Of a stretch of DNA of 64,000 bases, positions 34,637 to 46,802 are shown in pieces (position 1 is the first letter of the stretch; every line of letters starts with the position of its first letter). The DNA is from an uncultured Rivibacter sp. (GTDB lineage: Bacteria > Pseudomonadota > Gammaproteobacteria > Burkholderiales > Burkholderiaceae): the NCBI GenBank assembly GCA_946481025.1, contig CAMLNA010000005.1, positions 17,531 to 81,530 of the forward strand. Reading direction: 5' to 3'. Made by a program: the position numbers and the translations under genes. A model generated the notes under the pieces. That model searched no databases, had not been told where the DNA came from, and worked only from the letters and a program-made list of their open reading frames with translations.

Positions 34637-35458
34637 ATGTCGCAAGACCAACTTCAGAGCACCATCGACCTGGCCTGGGAAGGCCGCGCGCAGATCACCC
34701 CCACTTCGGCCCCCGAAGTGCGCAAGGCGGTCGATCAGGTCATCGGCGACCTCAACAGCGGCCGGCGCCGCGTCGCCGAGAAGATCAACGGCGAGTGGGT
34801 CACGCACCAGTGGCTCAAGAAGGCGGTGCTGCTGTCGTTCCGCCTCAACGACAACCACCTCATGCGGGCCGGCCAGCTGGGCTTCTTCGACAAGGTGCCC
34901 ACCAAGTTTTCCGACATGAGCGAGGAAGAGCTGCGCACCAGCGGCGTTCGCGTGGTGCCCCCGGCCGTGGCGCGCCGCGGCAGCTACCTGGCCAAGAACG
35001 TGGTGCTGATGCCTTCGTACGTGAACATCGGCGCCTACGTCGATGAGGGCACCATGGTCGACACCTGGGCCACCGTGGGCTCGTGCGCACAGATCGGCAA
35101 GAACGTGCACCTGTCGGGCGGCGTGGGCATCGGCGGCGTGCTGGAGCCGCTGCAGGCCAACCCGACCATCATCGAGGACAACTGCTTCATCGGCGCCCGC
35201 TCCGAGATCGTCGAAGGCGTGATCGTCGAGGAGAACTCGGTGATCTCGATGGGCGTGTACATCGGCCAGAGCACGCCGATCTACGACCGCGAGAAGGACG
35301 AGGTCACCTACGGCCGCATTCCAGCGGGCTCGGTGGTGATCAGCGGCAGCATGCCCAAGGCCGGTGGCAAGTACAGCCTGTATTGCGCGGTGATCGTCAA
35401 GCGCGTGGACGCGCAGACCCGCGCCAAGACCAGCATCAACGACCTGCTGCGCGCCTGA
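34637..35458 (+). CDS. dapD: Tetrahydrodipicolinate N-succinyltransferase DapD
   Basis: 273 residues from ATG 34637, the normal length. A helical N-terminal domain (about 1-100) precedes a left-handed parallel beta-helix of hexapeptide repeats ([32 protein letters not shown] and following). It transfers succinyl from succinyl-CoA to tetrahydrodipicolinate as a trimer. It lies between dapC and pilU. Confidence 0.96.
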   Translation: MSQDQLQSTIDLAWEGRAQITPTSAPEVRKAVDQVIGDLNSGRRRVAEKINGEWVTHQWLKKAVLLSFRLNDNHLMRAGQLGFFDKVPTKFSDMSEEELRTSGVRVVPPAVARRGSYLAKNVVLMPSYVNIGAYVDEGTMVDTWATVGSCAQIGKNVHLSGGVGIGGVLEPLQANPTIIEDNCFIGARSEIVEGVIVEENSVISMGVYIGQSTPIYDREKDEVTYGRIPAGSVVISGSMPKAGGKYSLYCAVIVKRVDAQTRAKTSINDLLRA

Positions 35459-38706
<3,248 letters not shown>

Positions 38707-38712
38707 CGCCGC

Positions 38713-39951
38713 TCAACCCGCGAGGCCCGCGAACGCCTGCTCGAAGTCGGCTTGCAGGTCGGCGTAGTCCTCGATGCCCACCGACACGCGCACCAGGGAG
38801 TCGGCGATGCCCATGTCCTTGCGCTGCGCGGCGCCCATCTCCCAGAAGATGGTGTGCGCCACCGGAATGGCCAGGGTGCGCGCATCGCCCAGGTGGCTCG
38901 ACTTGATGACCAGTTCCAGCGCGTCGAGCAGCGCAAAACAATCGACGCTGTCCTTCAGCTCGAAGCTCAGCAGCGCACCGAAGGCCTTGAACAGACGTGC
39001 CGAGCGTTCGTGTTCGGCATGGCTGGCAAGCCCTGGGTAATGCACCGCGGCCACCTGCGGTTGCGCGGCGAGCCATTGCGACAGGCGCATCGCGTTGTCG
39101 CAGGCCCGGTCCATGCGCAGGCCCAGCGTTTCGGCGCCCCGGGCAATGCGGTGCGCGTGCTCGGCCGACAGCGTGCCGCCCATGTCGCGCAGGCCCTTCT
39201 TCTTGATCTGCTGCAGCCCCCAGCCGGCCGCATTGCCCTTGCGGTACGGCGCGGCGATGTTGGGATAGGTCGACCAGTCGAACAGGCCGGTGTCCGACAC
39301 CGCGCCACCCAGCGCGTCGCCATGGCCGCAGATGGCCTTGGTGAGCGAGTTCACCACCAGAGAGGCGCCCGCCCCCTTGGGGCGGAAGAGGTACGGCGTG
39401 GTCATGGTGTTGTCCACCACGTACACCAGGCCCCGCGACTTGCACAGCGCACCGATGCCTTCGAGGTCTGCCACCTGCGTGCGCGGGTTCGCGATGGTCT
39501 CGACGAACACCATGCGCGTGTTCGGCTTCAGCGCGGCTTCGATTTGCCGGACTTCGGTGGCATCGGCCAGCGTCACTTCGACGCCAACGCCCTCGAGCGT
39601 CTGCAACAGGCTGTTGGTGTTGCCGAACAGGTACTTGCTCGAGACCACGTGGTCGCCGCGCTTGAGCAACGTGAGGAACACCGCCGCAACGGCCGCCATG
39701 CCGGTGCCGAAGCTCACCGTCCCGATGGCATCTTCCATCAGGCTCACCTTCGCCTCCAGCGCCTGCGAGGTCGGGTTGCCCTGGCGGCCGTACACGTGGC
39801 CGGCCTTTTCGCCCTGGAACACGGCTGCCAGTTCCTTTGCAGTGCGGTAGCCGAAGGCCACCGCCGTATGCATGGGCTTGTGCACTGCGCCGTGTTCGAT
39901 TTCCGCCTGGCGGTCGGCATGTAGGATCGCCGTCGTCAGCCCTTTTTTCAC
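38713..39951 (-). CDS. Cystathionine gamma-synthase-family PLP enzyme
   Basis: 412 residues from a GTG at 39951, chosen because AGGAGA lies 7 bases before it. The Cys/Met-metabolism fold is clear: YGRQGNPT (PLP phosphate), VSFGTGMAA, VVDNTMTTPYLFRP and the Schiff-base lysine K205 in NSLTKAICGHG. Members act as cystathionine gamma-synthase, O-acylhomoserine sulfhydrylase or gamma-lyase. These cannot be separated from sequence alone. It diverges from the ABC-F gene with 48 bp between. Confidence 0.87.
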   Translation of the reverse strand: MKKGLTTAILHADRQAEIEHGAVHKPMHTAVAFGYRTAKELAAVFQGEKAGHVYGRQGNPTSQALEAKVSLMEDAIGTVSFGTGMAAVAAVFLTLLKRGDHVVSSKYLFGNTNSLLQTLEGVGVEVTLADATEVRQIEAALKPNTRMVFVETIANPRTQVADLEGIGALCKSRGLVYVVDNTMTTPYLFRPKGAGASLVVNSLTKAICGHGDALGGAVSDTGLFDWSTYPNIAAPYRKGNAAGWGLQQIKKKGLRDMGGTLSAEHAHRIARGAETLGLRMDRACDNAMRLSQWLAAQPQVAAVHYPGLASHAEHERSARLFKAFGALLSFELKDSVDCFALLDALELVIKSSHLGDARTLAIPVAHTIFWEMGAAQRKDMGIADSLVRVSVGIEDYADLQADFEQAFAGLAG

Positions 39952-39999
39952 TCTCGTTCTCCTGCTGGTGCGGGCCCGTGCCCGCTTGCTGCCACACCG

Positions 40000-41955
40000 A
40001 TGATTGTCCTCAAGAATGTCACGCTGCGGCGTGGGCCCAAAGTCGTGCTCGAACAGGCGAGCGTCACGCTGCATGCCGGCGAGAAGGTTTCGCTCGTCGG
40101 GCGCAACGGCGCCGGCAAGTCTTCGCTGTTCGCGCTGCTGACCGACCGCCTGCATGCCGATGGCGGCGACGTGAGCCTGCCGCCGCGCTGGCGCCTGGCC
40201 GAAGTGGCGCAATCCATGCCCGAGACCGACCAGAGCGCCACCGACTTCGTTCTGGAGGGCGACACGCGCCTCACCGAGGCGCAGCAGCAGCTGGCCCGGG
40301 CGGAAGCGGGTGACGACGGCCATGCCATTGCCGAGGCCCATGCCGCGCTGGCCGAGGCCGGCGCCTTCGATGCCAAGGCCCGCGCGCAGGCGCTGCTGCT
40401 GGGCCTGGGCTTCAAGGTGCATCAGCTGGGGGCGCCGGTGAACAGCTTTTCCGGAGGGTGGCGCATGCGGCTGCAGTTGGCGCGCGCGCTGATGTGCCCG
40501 GCCGACCTGCTGCTGCTCGACGAACCCACCAACCACCTCGACCTCGATGCGCTCGTGTGGCTGGAAAGCTGGCTGCAGCGCTACGACGGCACGCTGCTGG
40601 TCATCAGCCACGACCGCGAATTCCTCGACGCCATCACCCGTGTGACGCTGCACCTCGAAGACGCCCAGTTGACCCGCTACACCGGCAACTACACCGCCTT
40701 CGAGGCGATGCGCGCCGAGCGGCTCCTGCAGCAGCAGGCGGCCTTCGAGCGGCAGCAGGACCGCATGGCCCACCTGCAGCGCTTCATCGACCGATTCAAG
40801 GCCAAGGCCACCAAGGCCAAGCAGGCGCAAAGCCGTGTCAAGGCGCTCGAGCGCATGGAAAAGCTGGCGCCGGTGCTCACCGCGAGCGACTTCGCCTTCG
40901 AGTTCCGCCCGCCGGAGAGCCTGCCCAACCCCATGCTCGCGATGCGCGACGTGGCATGCGGCTACCAGGCGGCCGACGGCCGCGAGCTCCCCATCGTGAG
41001 CGGCATCAGCCGGTCGGTGCTGCCGGGGCAACGCATCGGCATCCTTGGCGCGAACGGCCAAGGCAAGTCCACGCTGGTGAAGACGCTGGCGCGCATGCAG
41101 CCGGCGCTGGGCGGCACGGTGACCGAAGGCAAGGGCCTGGCCATCGGCTACTTCGCCCAGCAGGAGATGGACGTGCTGCGGCCCGATGAAGGCCCGCTCG
41201 CCCACATGGTGCGGCTGGCCAGGCAGGTTTCGCCGCAGGCGCGCGAGCAGGACCTGCGCACTTTCCTCGGCAGCTTCCGCTTCCCGGCCGACATGGTCTA
41301 CCAGGAGGTCGGCTCGCTTTCCGGCGGCGAGAAGGCGCGCCTCGTGCTCGCCATGCTGGTGTGGCAGCGTCCCAACCTGCTGCTGCTGGACGAACCGACC
41401 AACCACCTCGACCTCAACACCCGCGAGGCGCTGAGCATGGCGCTCAACGAATATGAGGGCACCGTCATGCTGGTCAGCCACGACCGCGCACTGCTGCGGG
41501 AGGTGTGCGACGAGTTCTGGCTCGTCTCGGGTGGCCGCCTGGAGCCCTTCGACGGCGATCTCGACGACTACCAGCGCTGGCTGCTCGACAACGCCCGCGA
41601 GCAGGCCCTGGCGCTGCGGGAGCAGTCCGCGGCGGACACCCAGGCGGCGCCGTCTGCCCCGGCAGCCGGCGGGGGCAACCGCCGCGACGAGCGCAAGGCC
41701 GCTGCCCAGGCACGGCAGAAGCTGGCCGAACAGGCCAAGCCGCTGAAGGTGGAACTGGCAGCCGTCGAGAAGCGCCTGGCCCAGGCCACCGAGGAGCGCG
41801 ACGGCCTGTTCGCTGCCCTGGCCGACCCTGGCCTGCCCGCTGCAAGTCAGGCGGAGCATGGCAAGCGCCTCAAGCAGCTGGCCACGCAGATCGACGAACT
41901 CGAAGCCCGCTGGCTGGAGCTGGGCGAGGCGATCGAGAGCCTCACCCAGGGCTGA
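40000..41955 (+). CDS. ABC-F family ATPase (YheS/Uup-like)
   Basis: 651 residues, two ABC domains with no membrane segment, the ABC-F layout. First Walker A is GRNGAGKSS at 34-42, the first signature FSGGW and Walker B LLLLDEPTNHLDL follow. A linker helix pair (about 235-290, KAKATKAKQAQSRVKALERM) is the P-site tRNA interaction motif. The second Walker A is GANGQGKST at 350-358 with LSGGE behind. A coiled-coil tail covers about 570-650. ABC-F proteins act on ribosomes, rescuing or protecting translation. Size and tail suit the YheS subgroup. Confidence 0.9.
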   Translation: MIVLKNVTLRRGPKVVLEQASVTLHAGEKVSLVGRNGAGKSSLFALLTDRLHADGGDVSLPPRWRLAEVAQSMPETDQSATDFVLEGDTRLTEAQQQLARAEAGDDGHAIAEAHAALAEAGAFDAKARAQALLLGLGFKVHQLGAPVNSFSGGWRMRLQLARALMCPADLLLLDEPTNHLDLDALVWLESWLQRYDGTLLVISHDREFLDAITRVTLHLEDAQLTRYTGNYTAFEAMRAERLLQQQAAFERQQDRMAHLQRFIDRFKAKATKAKQAQSRVKALERMEKLAPVLTASDFAFEFRPPESLPNPMLAMRDVACGYQAADGRELPIVSGISRSVLPGQRIGILGANGQGKSTLVKTLARMQPALGGTVTEGKGLAIGYFAQQEMDVLRPDEGPLAHMVRLARQVSPQAREQDLRTFLGSFRFPADMVYQEVGSLSGGEKARLVLAMLVWQRPNLLLLDEPTNHLDLNTREALSMALNEYEGTVMLVSHDRALLREVCDEFWLVSGGRLEPFDGDLDDYQRWLLDNAREQALALREQSAADTQAAPSAPAAGGGNRRDERKAAAQARQKLAEQAKPLKVELAAVEKRLAQATEERDGLFAALADPGLPAASQAEHGKRLKQLATQIDELEARWLELGEAIESLTQG

Positions 41956-42004
41956 ACGCCTCGCGCCGGGGAGCGTCGCGGCGATCGGCTGTTCCGCTCG
42001 TCAC

Positions 42005-42044
42005 AATTAAATTGCTTGCAATTTAATTTTGTGAAGCCTATAGT
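42005..42044 (+). promoter_or_regulatory. OhrR operator over the -35 of a candidate leaderless promoter
   Basis: aattaaattgc (42005-42015) and gcaatttaatt (42018-42028) are perfect 11-bp arms around TT, in an AT-rich island unlike its surroundings. This matches known OhrR boxes built on TACAATT/AATTGTA. -35 TTGCAA (42016-42021) lies in the operator, 17 bases before -10 TATAGT (42039-42044). The ATG comes 7 bases after the -10, with no Shine-Dalgarno sequence, so transcription and translation may start together. Confidence 0.8.
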
Positions 42045-42051
42045 CTCGCCC

Positions 42052-42555
42052 ATGGTCACCAAGCGTCAATCAGCCCCCTCCTCCCGCATGCCGGCCGGCG
42101 CGATGCTGCATCTCGACAACCAGCTGTGTTTCGCGCTGTATTCGAGTTCGCTCACCATGACCAAGCTGTACAAGCCCGTGCTCGACAAGCTCGGTCTCAC
42201 TTATCCGCAATACCTGGTGATGCTGGCGCTGTGGGAGCGCGACGGCCTCACCGTCAGCGAACTCGGCGAGCGCCTTTACCTCGACTCCGGCACGCTGACG
42301 CCGCTGCTCAAGCGCATGGAGACCTCCGGCCTCGTCCGGCGCGAGCGCGCCCGCGAAGACGAGCGCCGTGTCATCGTGAGCCTCTCGCCCACCGGCCGCC
42401 GCATGAAGACCGGCGCGCACGTGGTGCCCGAAGAGATCCTGTGCGCCACGCAGTGCAGCCTCGAAGAAGTGATCGAGCTGACGCAGCGCCTCCACCGGCT
42501 GCGCAAGAGCCTGGCGCAACACCTCGAACCCAGGCTCACGGCCAAGTCGGCCTGA
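42052..42555 (+). CDS. ohrR: Organic hydroperoxide sensor OhrR (MarR family)
   Basis: 167 residues from ATG 42052. The N-terminal reactive cysteine is C26 in LDNQLCFALYSSS, the OhrR hallmark, and the winged-helix segment (about 75-120, LTVSELGERLYLDSGTLTPLLKRME ... REDERRVIVSL) binds DNA. Oxidation of the Cys by organic peroxides releases the operator. It is 48 bp upstream of ohr and carries its own AT-rich operator, so the pair is likely autoregulated. A start 36 bases earlier would place the operator inside the gene and is rejected. Confidence 0.94.
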   Translation: MVTKRQSAPSSRMPAGAMLHLDNQLCFALYSSSLTMTKLYKPVLDKLGLTYPQYLVMLALWERDGLTVSELGERLYLDSGTLTPLLKRMETSGLVRRERAREDERRVIVSLSPTGRRMKTGAHVVPEEILCATQCSLEEVIELTQRLHRLRKSLAQHLEPRLTAKSA

Positions 42556-42603
42556 GCCTTTCCCCGCAGTACCTCACCGCAACTCACTCTCACAGGAGCA
42601 AGC

Positions 42604-43029
42604 ATGGCCCTCGAAAAAGTCCTCTACACCGCCCACGCCACCGCCACCGGCGGCCGCCAAGGCAGCGCCAAGTCGTCCGACGGCGCCCTGCAAGTCGAAC
42701 TGAGCACGCCGCGTGAACTCGGCGGCGCCGGCGGCCCGGGAACCAACCCGGAGCAGCTGTTCGCGGCCGGCTACTCCGCCTGCTTCATCGGTGCGATGAA
42801 GGCCGTGGCCGCCAAGCAGAAGATCGCCCTGCCGGCCGACGTGAGCATCGACGGCAGCGTCGGCATCGGTCCCATCCCCAACGGCTTCGGCATCCAGGCC
42901 GAGCTGAAGATCTCGCTGCCCGGGATGGACCGCGCCGCAGCGCAGGCTCTCGTGGACGCCGCGCACCAGGTGTGCCCGTACTCGAACGCCACCCGCGGCA
43001 ACATCGACGTGACGCTGACGCTGGTCTGA
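42604..43029 (+). CDS. ohr: Organic hydroperoxide resistance protein Ohr
   Basis: 141 residues of the OsmC/Ohr family behind AGGAG. The redox cysteines are C60 (GYSACF) and C124 ([11 protein letters not shown]), as in Ohr, with the catalytic Arg likely in the N-terminal GGRQG segment. It is a thiol peroxidase, recycled by lipoyl groups, that reduces fatty-acid and other organic hydroperoxides. It lies directly after its sensor ohrR, then a strong terminator-like hairpin. Confidence 0.96.
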   Translation: MALEKVLYTAHATATGGRQGSAKSSDGALQVELSTPRELGGAGGPGTNPEQLFAAGYSACFIGAMKAVAAKQKIALPADVSIDGSVGIGPIPNGFGIQAELKISLPGMDRAAAQALVDAAHQVCPYSNATRGNIDVTLTLV

Positions 43030-43046
43030 GCGAACGCGATTCACGC

Positions 43047-43091
43047 AGGCCGCGCGCCGAGCCCAACCTCGGCGCGCGGCCTGTTTCATTT
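43047..43091 (+). terminator. Terminator hairpin after ohr
   Basis: aggccgcgcgccgag (43047-43061) and ctcggcgcgcggcct (43068-43082) form a perfect 15-bp stem with a 6-base loop, followed by GTTTCATTT. It ends ohr transcription and abuts the asparaginase stop on the other strand. Confidence 0.75.
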
Positions 43092-44041
43092 CAGCCCGGC
43101 ACGGCCTGCAGCAGCTGCAGCAGCAGCTCAACACGCGCCTGCACCGGCGTGAGCGTGCCAGCCGAGGGCAGCGCATCGCCCGGCTTCGCCAGCACGGCGC
43201 CCGCGCCGACGCGGGTACTGCGCAGCACCTTCACGCCTTGCGCCTGAGCACGCAGCAAGGCCGTTTCGACTTCGTGGTGCACGGTGCCGTTGCCGGTCGC
43301 GGCCACCACCAGCCCGTTCACGCCATCGCGCACCAGTGCATCGACCAGGCGCCCGTCTGCGCCGGCGTGGCTGAACACGATCTCCACGCGCGGCCACTCC
43401 TTGCGCTCCAGCAGCGCAACGCCCAGCGGCACGGCGGCCGGCCATGCACGCAGCTGGCGCAGGCCGCCCTCCTCCACCCAGCCCAGTGGCCCGGCGTCAC
43501 CGGCACTGAAGGCGTCGGTCCGGTACGAATGCGTCTTGCGCATTTCGCCGGCGATCCATACGGCCCCGGACAGCACGGCCAGCACGCCGCAGGCCTGCCC
43601 ATGACGAGCCACCGACACCGCGTCGAGCACGTTCTGGGGACCGTCGGCCTGCAAGGCCGTTGCCGGGCGCATGGCGGCAGCCATCACCACCGGCTTGGCC
43701 CCACCAAGCACGCGGTGCAGCAGGTAGCCGGTTTCCTCCAGCGTGTCGGTGCCATGCGTGATCACCACGCCACCCACGTCGGCACGGTCGAGGTGAAACG
43801 CCACCCGTTTTGCCAGCAGGCGCCAGGTGGCGAAGTCCATGTCCTTGCTGTCGAGTTGCGCCACCTGCTCCACCTCGAGCGGCACGGCGGCCAGGGCAGG
43901 CACCCGTTCGACCAGCTGGGCCACGCCCAGCTGCGCGGCGGTGTAGCCGATGTTGTCGCCGGCCTCGGCCGTGCCCGCGATGGTGCCGCCCGTCCCGAGG
44001 ATCACGGTCTTGGCGGCAGAACTCTTCGAGATGCTTTGCAT
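43091..44041 (-). CDS. L-asparaginase (type II-like)
   Basis: 316 residues. The first catalytic Thr is in LGTGGTIAGTAE and the second in ITHGTDTLEETGY, both asparaginase signatures. It hydrolyses Asn to Asp and ammonia. There is no clear signal peptide in residues 1-25 (MQSISKSSAAKTVILGTGG), so it is likely cytoplasmic despite its type II-like core. It diverges from lexA, and the LexA box between them could influence it. Confidence 0.9.
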   Translation of the reverse strand: MQSISKSSAAKTVILGTGGTIAGTAEAGDNIGYTAAQLGVAQLVERVPALAAVPLEVEQVAQLDSKDMDFATWRLLAKRVAFHLDRADVGGVVITHGTDTLEETGYLLHRVLGGAKPVVMAAAMRPATALQADGPQNVLDAVSVARHGQACGVLAVLSGAVWIAGEMRKTHSYRTDAFSAGDAGPLGWVEEGGLRQLRAWPAAVPLGVALLERKEWPRVEIVFSHAGADGRLVDALVRDGVNGLVVAATGNGTVHHEVETALLRAQAQGVKVLRSTRVGAGAVLAKPGDALPSAGTLTPVQARVELLLQLLQAVPG

Positions 44042-44052
44042 TTCAGTGAAAG

Positions 44053-44068
44053 CTGGATAAAAATACAG
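44053..44068. promoter_or_regulatory. LexA (SOS) box
   Basis: CTG-GATAAAAATA-CAG matches the CTG-N10-CAG LexA consensus with an AT-rich centre. It lies between the divergent asparaginase start (44041) and lexA, supporting lexA autoregulation. Confidence 0.85.
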
Positions 44069-44126
44069 ATACTGGATGGATGACCAGCCGGATCATTCCA
44101 TGCGGAAAACCAAGAAGGACCGCCCC

Positions 44127-44816
44127 GTGGACGACGCACCCAAACTCACCGCCCGCCAGCAGCAGATCCTCGAGCTCATCCAGAGCAGCATCGAACGCAC
44201 CGGAGCGCCGCCCACACGGGCAGAGATCGCCGCCGAACTCGGCTTCCGCTCCGCCAACGCGGCCGAAGAGCACCTGCAGGCGCTGGCTCGCAAGGGCGTC
44301 ATCGAACTGGTGGGGGGAACCTCCCGCGGCATCCGGCTGAAGGATGCCACACTGCGCTCGATCAATGCCTCGCGCCTGTCGGGCGTAGGGCTGCAGTTTT
44401 CGCTGCCGCTGCCCAGCCTCGCACAGCTGTCGCTGCCCCTGGTGGGCCGGGTGGCCGCCGGCCAACCCATCCTCGCGCAGGAGCACATCGACCAGACCTA
44501 CGTGGTCGAAGCGAGCATGTTTCCGCGCCAGCCCGACTTCCTGCTCAAGGTTCGCGGCATGAGCATGCGCGACGCCGGCATCCTCGATGGCGACCTGCTC
44601 GCGGTGCAACGCGCGAAAGAAGCCAAGAACGGCCAGATCGTGGTGGCACGCCTGAACGACGAGGTCACCGTCAAGCGCTTCCGCCGCACCAAGGCCGGCG
44701 TCGAACTGATCCCCGAGAACCCGGAGTTCGACACGCTGCTGGTCACGCCCGAAAGCGGCGAATTCGAGCTCGAGGGGCTGGCCGTCGGGCTGATCCGCAA
44801 CACCATGCTGATGTGA
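44127..44816 (+). CDS. lexA: SOS repressor LexA
   Basis: 229 residues from GTG 44127, chosen because AAGGA lies 7 bases upstream and the result ([15 protein letters not shown]) matches the expected LexA N-terminus. In-frame ATGs at 44076 and 44100 lack such sites. The winged helix is about 8-75. The self-cleavage site is A111-G112, with the catalytic dyad S146 and K183. RecA-driven cleavage inactivates it after DNA damage. The upstream LexA box implies autoregulation. The next gene overlaps its stop. Confidence 0.95.
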   Translation: MDDAPKLTARQQQILELIQSSIERTGAPPTRAEIAAELGFRSANAAEEHLQALARKGVIELVGGTSRGIRLKDATLRSINASRLSGVGLQFSLPLPSLAQLSLPLVGRVAAGQPILAQEHIDQTYVVEASMFPRQPDFLLKVRGMSMRDAGILDGDLLAVQRAKEAKNGQIVVARLNDEVTVKRFRRTKAGVELIPENPEFDTLLVTPESGEFELEGLAVGLIRNTMLM

Positions 44817-45172
44817 TGAGGTTCGTCGTGAGATCGCTCCGCCCCGCAAGCTTCAAGGCCCCGAAGGTGCGCAGTGCGCAGGAATGCGTCGCCCTCGAGC
44901 AATTGCCCAACATCGGCCCATCACTCGCGGCCGACCTGCGGCTCATCGGCATCGCCAAGCCGCAAGACCTGATCGGCAAGGACGCCTTCGTGCTCTACCA
45001 GAACCTCTGCGCCAAGACCGGCGTGCGCCAGGACCCTTGCGTGCTGGACACCTTCATGGCGGCCACCGACTTCATGCGGGGCTCGCCGGCGGCCCCGTGG
45101 TGGCAATACACGGCGCAACGCAAGGCGCTGTACGGCCCGGTGCCGTCTGCCGGCGAAAGCGCGCACGCATGA
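44816..45172 (+). CDS. Helix-hairpin-helix protein of the Cdd1/'pathogenicity locus' family
   Basis: 118 residues starting at the ATG that overlaps the lexA stop (TGATG). LPNIGPSLAADLRLIGI is an HhH motif, and QDPCVLDTFMAATDFMRG...PWW matches the Cdd1 family, sometimes called mitomycin-resistance protein. HhH motifs bind DNA or RNA non-specifically. Coupling to lexA suggests damage induction. Function is not established. Confidence 0.8.
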   Translation: MRFVVRSLRPASFKAPKVRSAQECVALEQLPNIGPSLAADLRLIGIAKPQDLIGKDAFVLYQNLCAKTGVRQDPCVLDTFMAATDFMRGSPAAPWWQYTAQRKALYGPVPSAGESAHA

Positions 45173-45310
45173 TCTTCATCAGTTGCTGAATCCCCGGCCG
45201 CCGTGGGTGGCGGGCATACATGCGGTGCGATCGCTGCGCCGCGTGCGATCCCGCGGTGGCCTTGCCTTGCCAATCCTGCCGAACTTCATCGCTGTTCTTG
45301 AAATTCGGAG

Positions 45311-45607
45311 ATGCTCATGATTCGCTTCGTTCGCCTTGCCGCCCGTCTTGTCGGCCTTTCTTCGGAAGGCCCCCACCCAAGGCAACTCAGCCTGCCGTTC
45401 GGCGGCCCCAGTCTCTGCCTGGCTTCGGCCGCGCCACGCCGCACGGCAGCAGCAGTATGCAAGGCAGGCATCGCCCGGCCGAGCCGCAGCTTCTGGATCA
45501 GCCAGGATCCGCACGACAGCCGCCGCGCGGCCATCGGTGGCACGTTTGCCGAAGTGTGCGCCGCGCTCGAATGCCTGGCCGCGCAGGAAAGCCGCACACA
45601 CCGCTGA
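45311..45607 (+). CDS. Small hypothetical protein
   Basis: 98 residues behind TTCGGAG; the ATG two codons later is equally possible. The N-terminus is basic and amphipathic (IRFVRLAARLVGL). A conserved-looking tail reads SFWISQDPHDSRRAAIGGTFAEVCAALECLAAQE. I do not recognise the family. It stands alone between the HhH gene and mnmH, and no other frame there looks more convincing. Codon choice looks like its neighbours. Confidence 0.5.
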   Translation: MLMIRFVRLAARLVGLSSEGPHPRQLSLPFGGPSLCLASAAPRRTAAAVCKAGIARPSRSFWISQDPHDSRRAAIGGTFAEVCAALECLAAQESRTHR

Positions 45608-45662
45608 GACTCCGGGTGCCAGCCGCGGCGGGCCACCCGCCCGTCGCGGCGACAATCGTTGC

Positions 45663-46724
45663 ATGTCCGTTCGTGCGATTTCCGCGGCTGACGCCGTTGC
45701 CCACCTCGACCAGTTCGACACCCTCATCGACGCGCGCTCGCCTGCCGAGTACGCCGAGGACCACCTGCCCGAAGCCCTGAACTGGCCTGTCCTGGACGAC
45801 GACGAGCGTCGTGCCGTCGGCACCGAATACAAGCAGGTCTCGGCCCTGGAGGCGCGCAAGCGCGGCGCCGCGCTGGTGGCGCGCAACATCGCCGAGCACA
45901 TCGAAACCCGAGTGATCGACAAGCCCAGGAACTGGCGGCCGCTGGTCTACTGCTGGCGCGGTGGTCAACGCTCCGGCACGCTGGCCTGGTTTCTCGGCCA
46001 GATCGGCTTTCGTACCCAGGTCGTCCAAGGTGGCTACAAGGCGTTTCGCCACCTCGTGATGGCGCAGTTGCAAGACCTGCCTGCCCGGCTCGACCTGCGC
46101 GTGATGTGCGGCAGGACGGGGAGCGGCAAGACCCGGCTGCTGCAGGCCCTGCGGGGTGCCGGCGCACAGGTGCTCGACCTCGAGGACTTGGCCTGCCATC
46201 GCGGCTCGGTGCTGGGTTCGGTGCCGGGCCGGCCGCAACCTTCGCAGAAGGCCTTCGACACCGCCGTATGGAATGAACTGCGCCGTTTCGACGCGGCCCG
46301 GCCGGTGTTCGTGGAAAGCGAGAGCAAGAAGATCGGCAGGCTCCAAGTGCCCGAAACACTGATCGAGCGCATGCGCAGCACCAGCCGCTGCGTGCATGTC
46401 GAAATGCCGGACGAGGCGCGCCTGCAGCTGCTGCTCCAGGACTACGACTTTTTCGTGCGCGACGTGGAGCCGTTCTGCGAGAAGCTCAATGCGCTGGTCG
46501 AGTTGCGCGGCCGCCAGCAGATCGCCCGCTGGCAAGCCGACGCTCGTGCCGGACGGGTGGCCGAGGTGTTTCTCGAGCTGATGCACAAGCATTACGACCC
46601 GGGCTACACCAAATCGATGCAGCGCAGCTTTGCCGGCTTCGATGCCGCACAACGCCTGCACCTGCAGGACGGCTCTGAACCGTCTCTTGCGGCAGCTGCC
46701 CAGCAGCTGCTCGATGCACGTTGA
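45663..46724 (+). CDS. mnmH: tRNA 2-selenouridine synthase MnmH (SelU/YbbB)
   Basis: 353 residues. An N-terminal rhodanese domain (about 5-130) carries the catalytic C97 in VYCWRGGQRSG, and a P-loop follows (GRTGSGKTR at about 150-158). It converts 2-thiouridine at tRNA wobble position 34 to 2-selenouridine, via geranyl-2-thiouridine, using selenophosphate. selD is not in the window. GACAAT ends 6 bases before the ATG, which has no Shine-Dalgarno, suggesting a leaderless start. It converges with phaB. Confidence 0.93.
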   Translation: MSVRAISAADAVAHLDQFDTLIDARSPAEYAEDHLPEALNWPVLDDDERRAVGTEYKQVSALEARKRGAALVARNIAEHIETRVIDKPRNWRPLVYCWRGGQRSGTLAWFLGQIGFRTQVVQGGYKAFRHLVMAQLQDLPARLDLRVMCGRTGSGKTRLLQALRGAGAQVLDLEDLACHRGSVLGSVPGRPQPSQKAFDTAVWNELRRFDAARPVFVESESKKIGRLQVPETLIERMRSTSRCVHVEMPDEARLQLLLQDYDFFVRDVEPFCEKLNALVELRGRQQIARWQADARAGRVAEVFLELMHKHYDPGYTKSMQRSFAGFDAAQRLHLQDGSEPSLAAAAQQLLDAR

Positions 46725-46737
46725 GCCCCGGAAGACA

Positions 46738-46772
46738 AGAGGCCGGCCCCTCTTGCAAGGGAGCCGGCCTCT
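46738..46772. terminator. Hairpin between mnmH and phaB
   Basis: agaggccggc (46738-46747) and gccggcctct (46763-46772) are exact complements, with an inner CCCT/AGGG extension. It sits between convergent genes, so it may end both. No T-run follows on either strand. Confidence 0.6.
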
Positions 46773-46802
46773 CGACGTCGACGCCTTCCAGACGGTGCGT
46801 GC

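Noticed and set aside
44076..44126. Earlier ATG starts for lexA (44076 and 44100)
   Set aside because: They lack a ribosome-binding site and lie close to the SOS box; the GTG at 44127 has AAGGA and gives the family-typical N-terminus.
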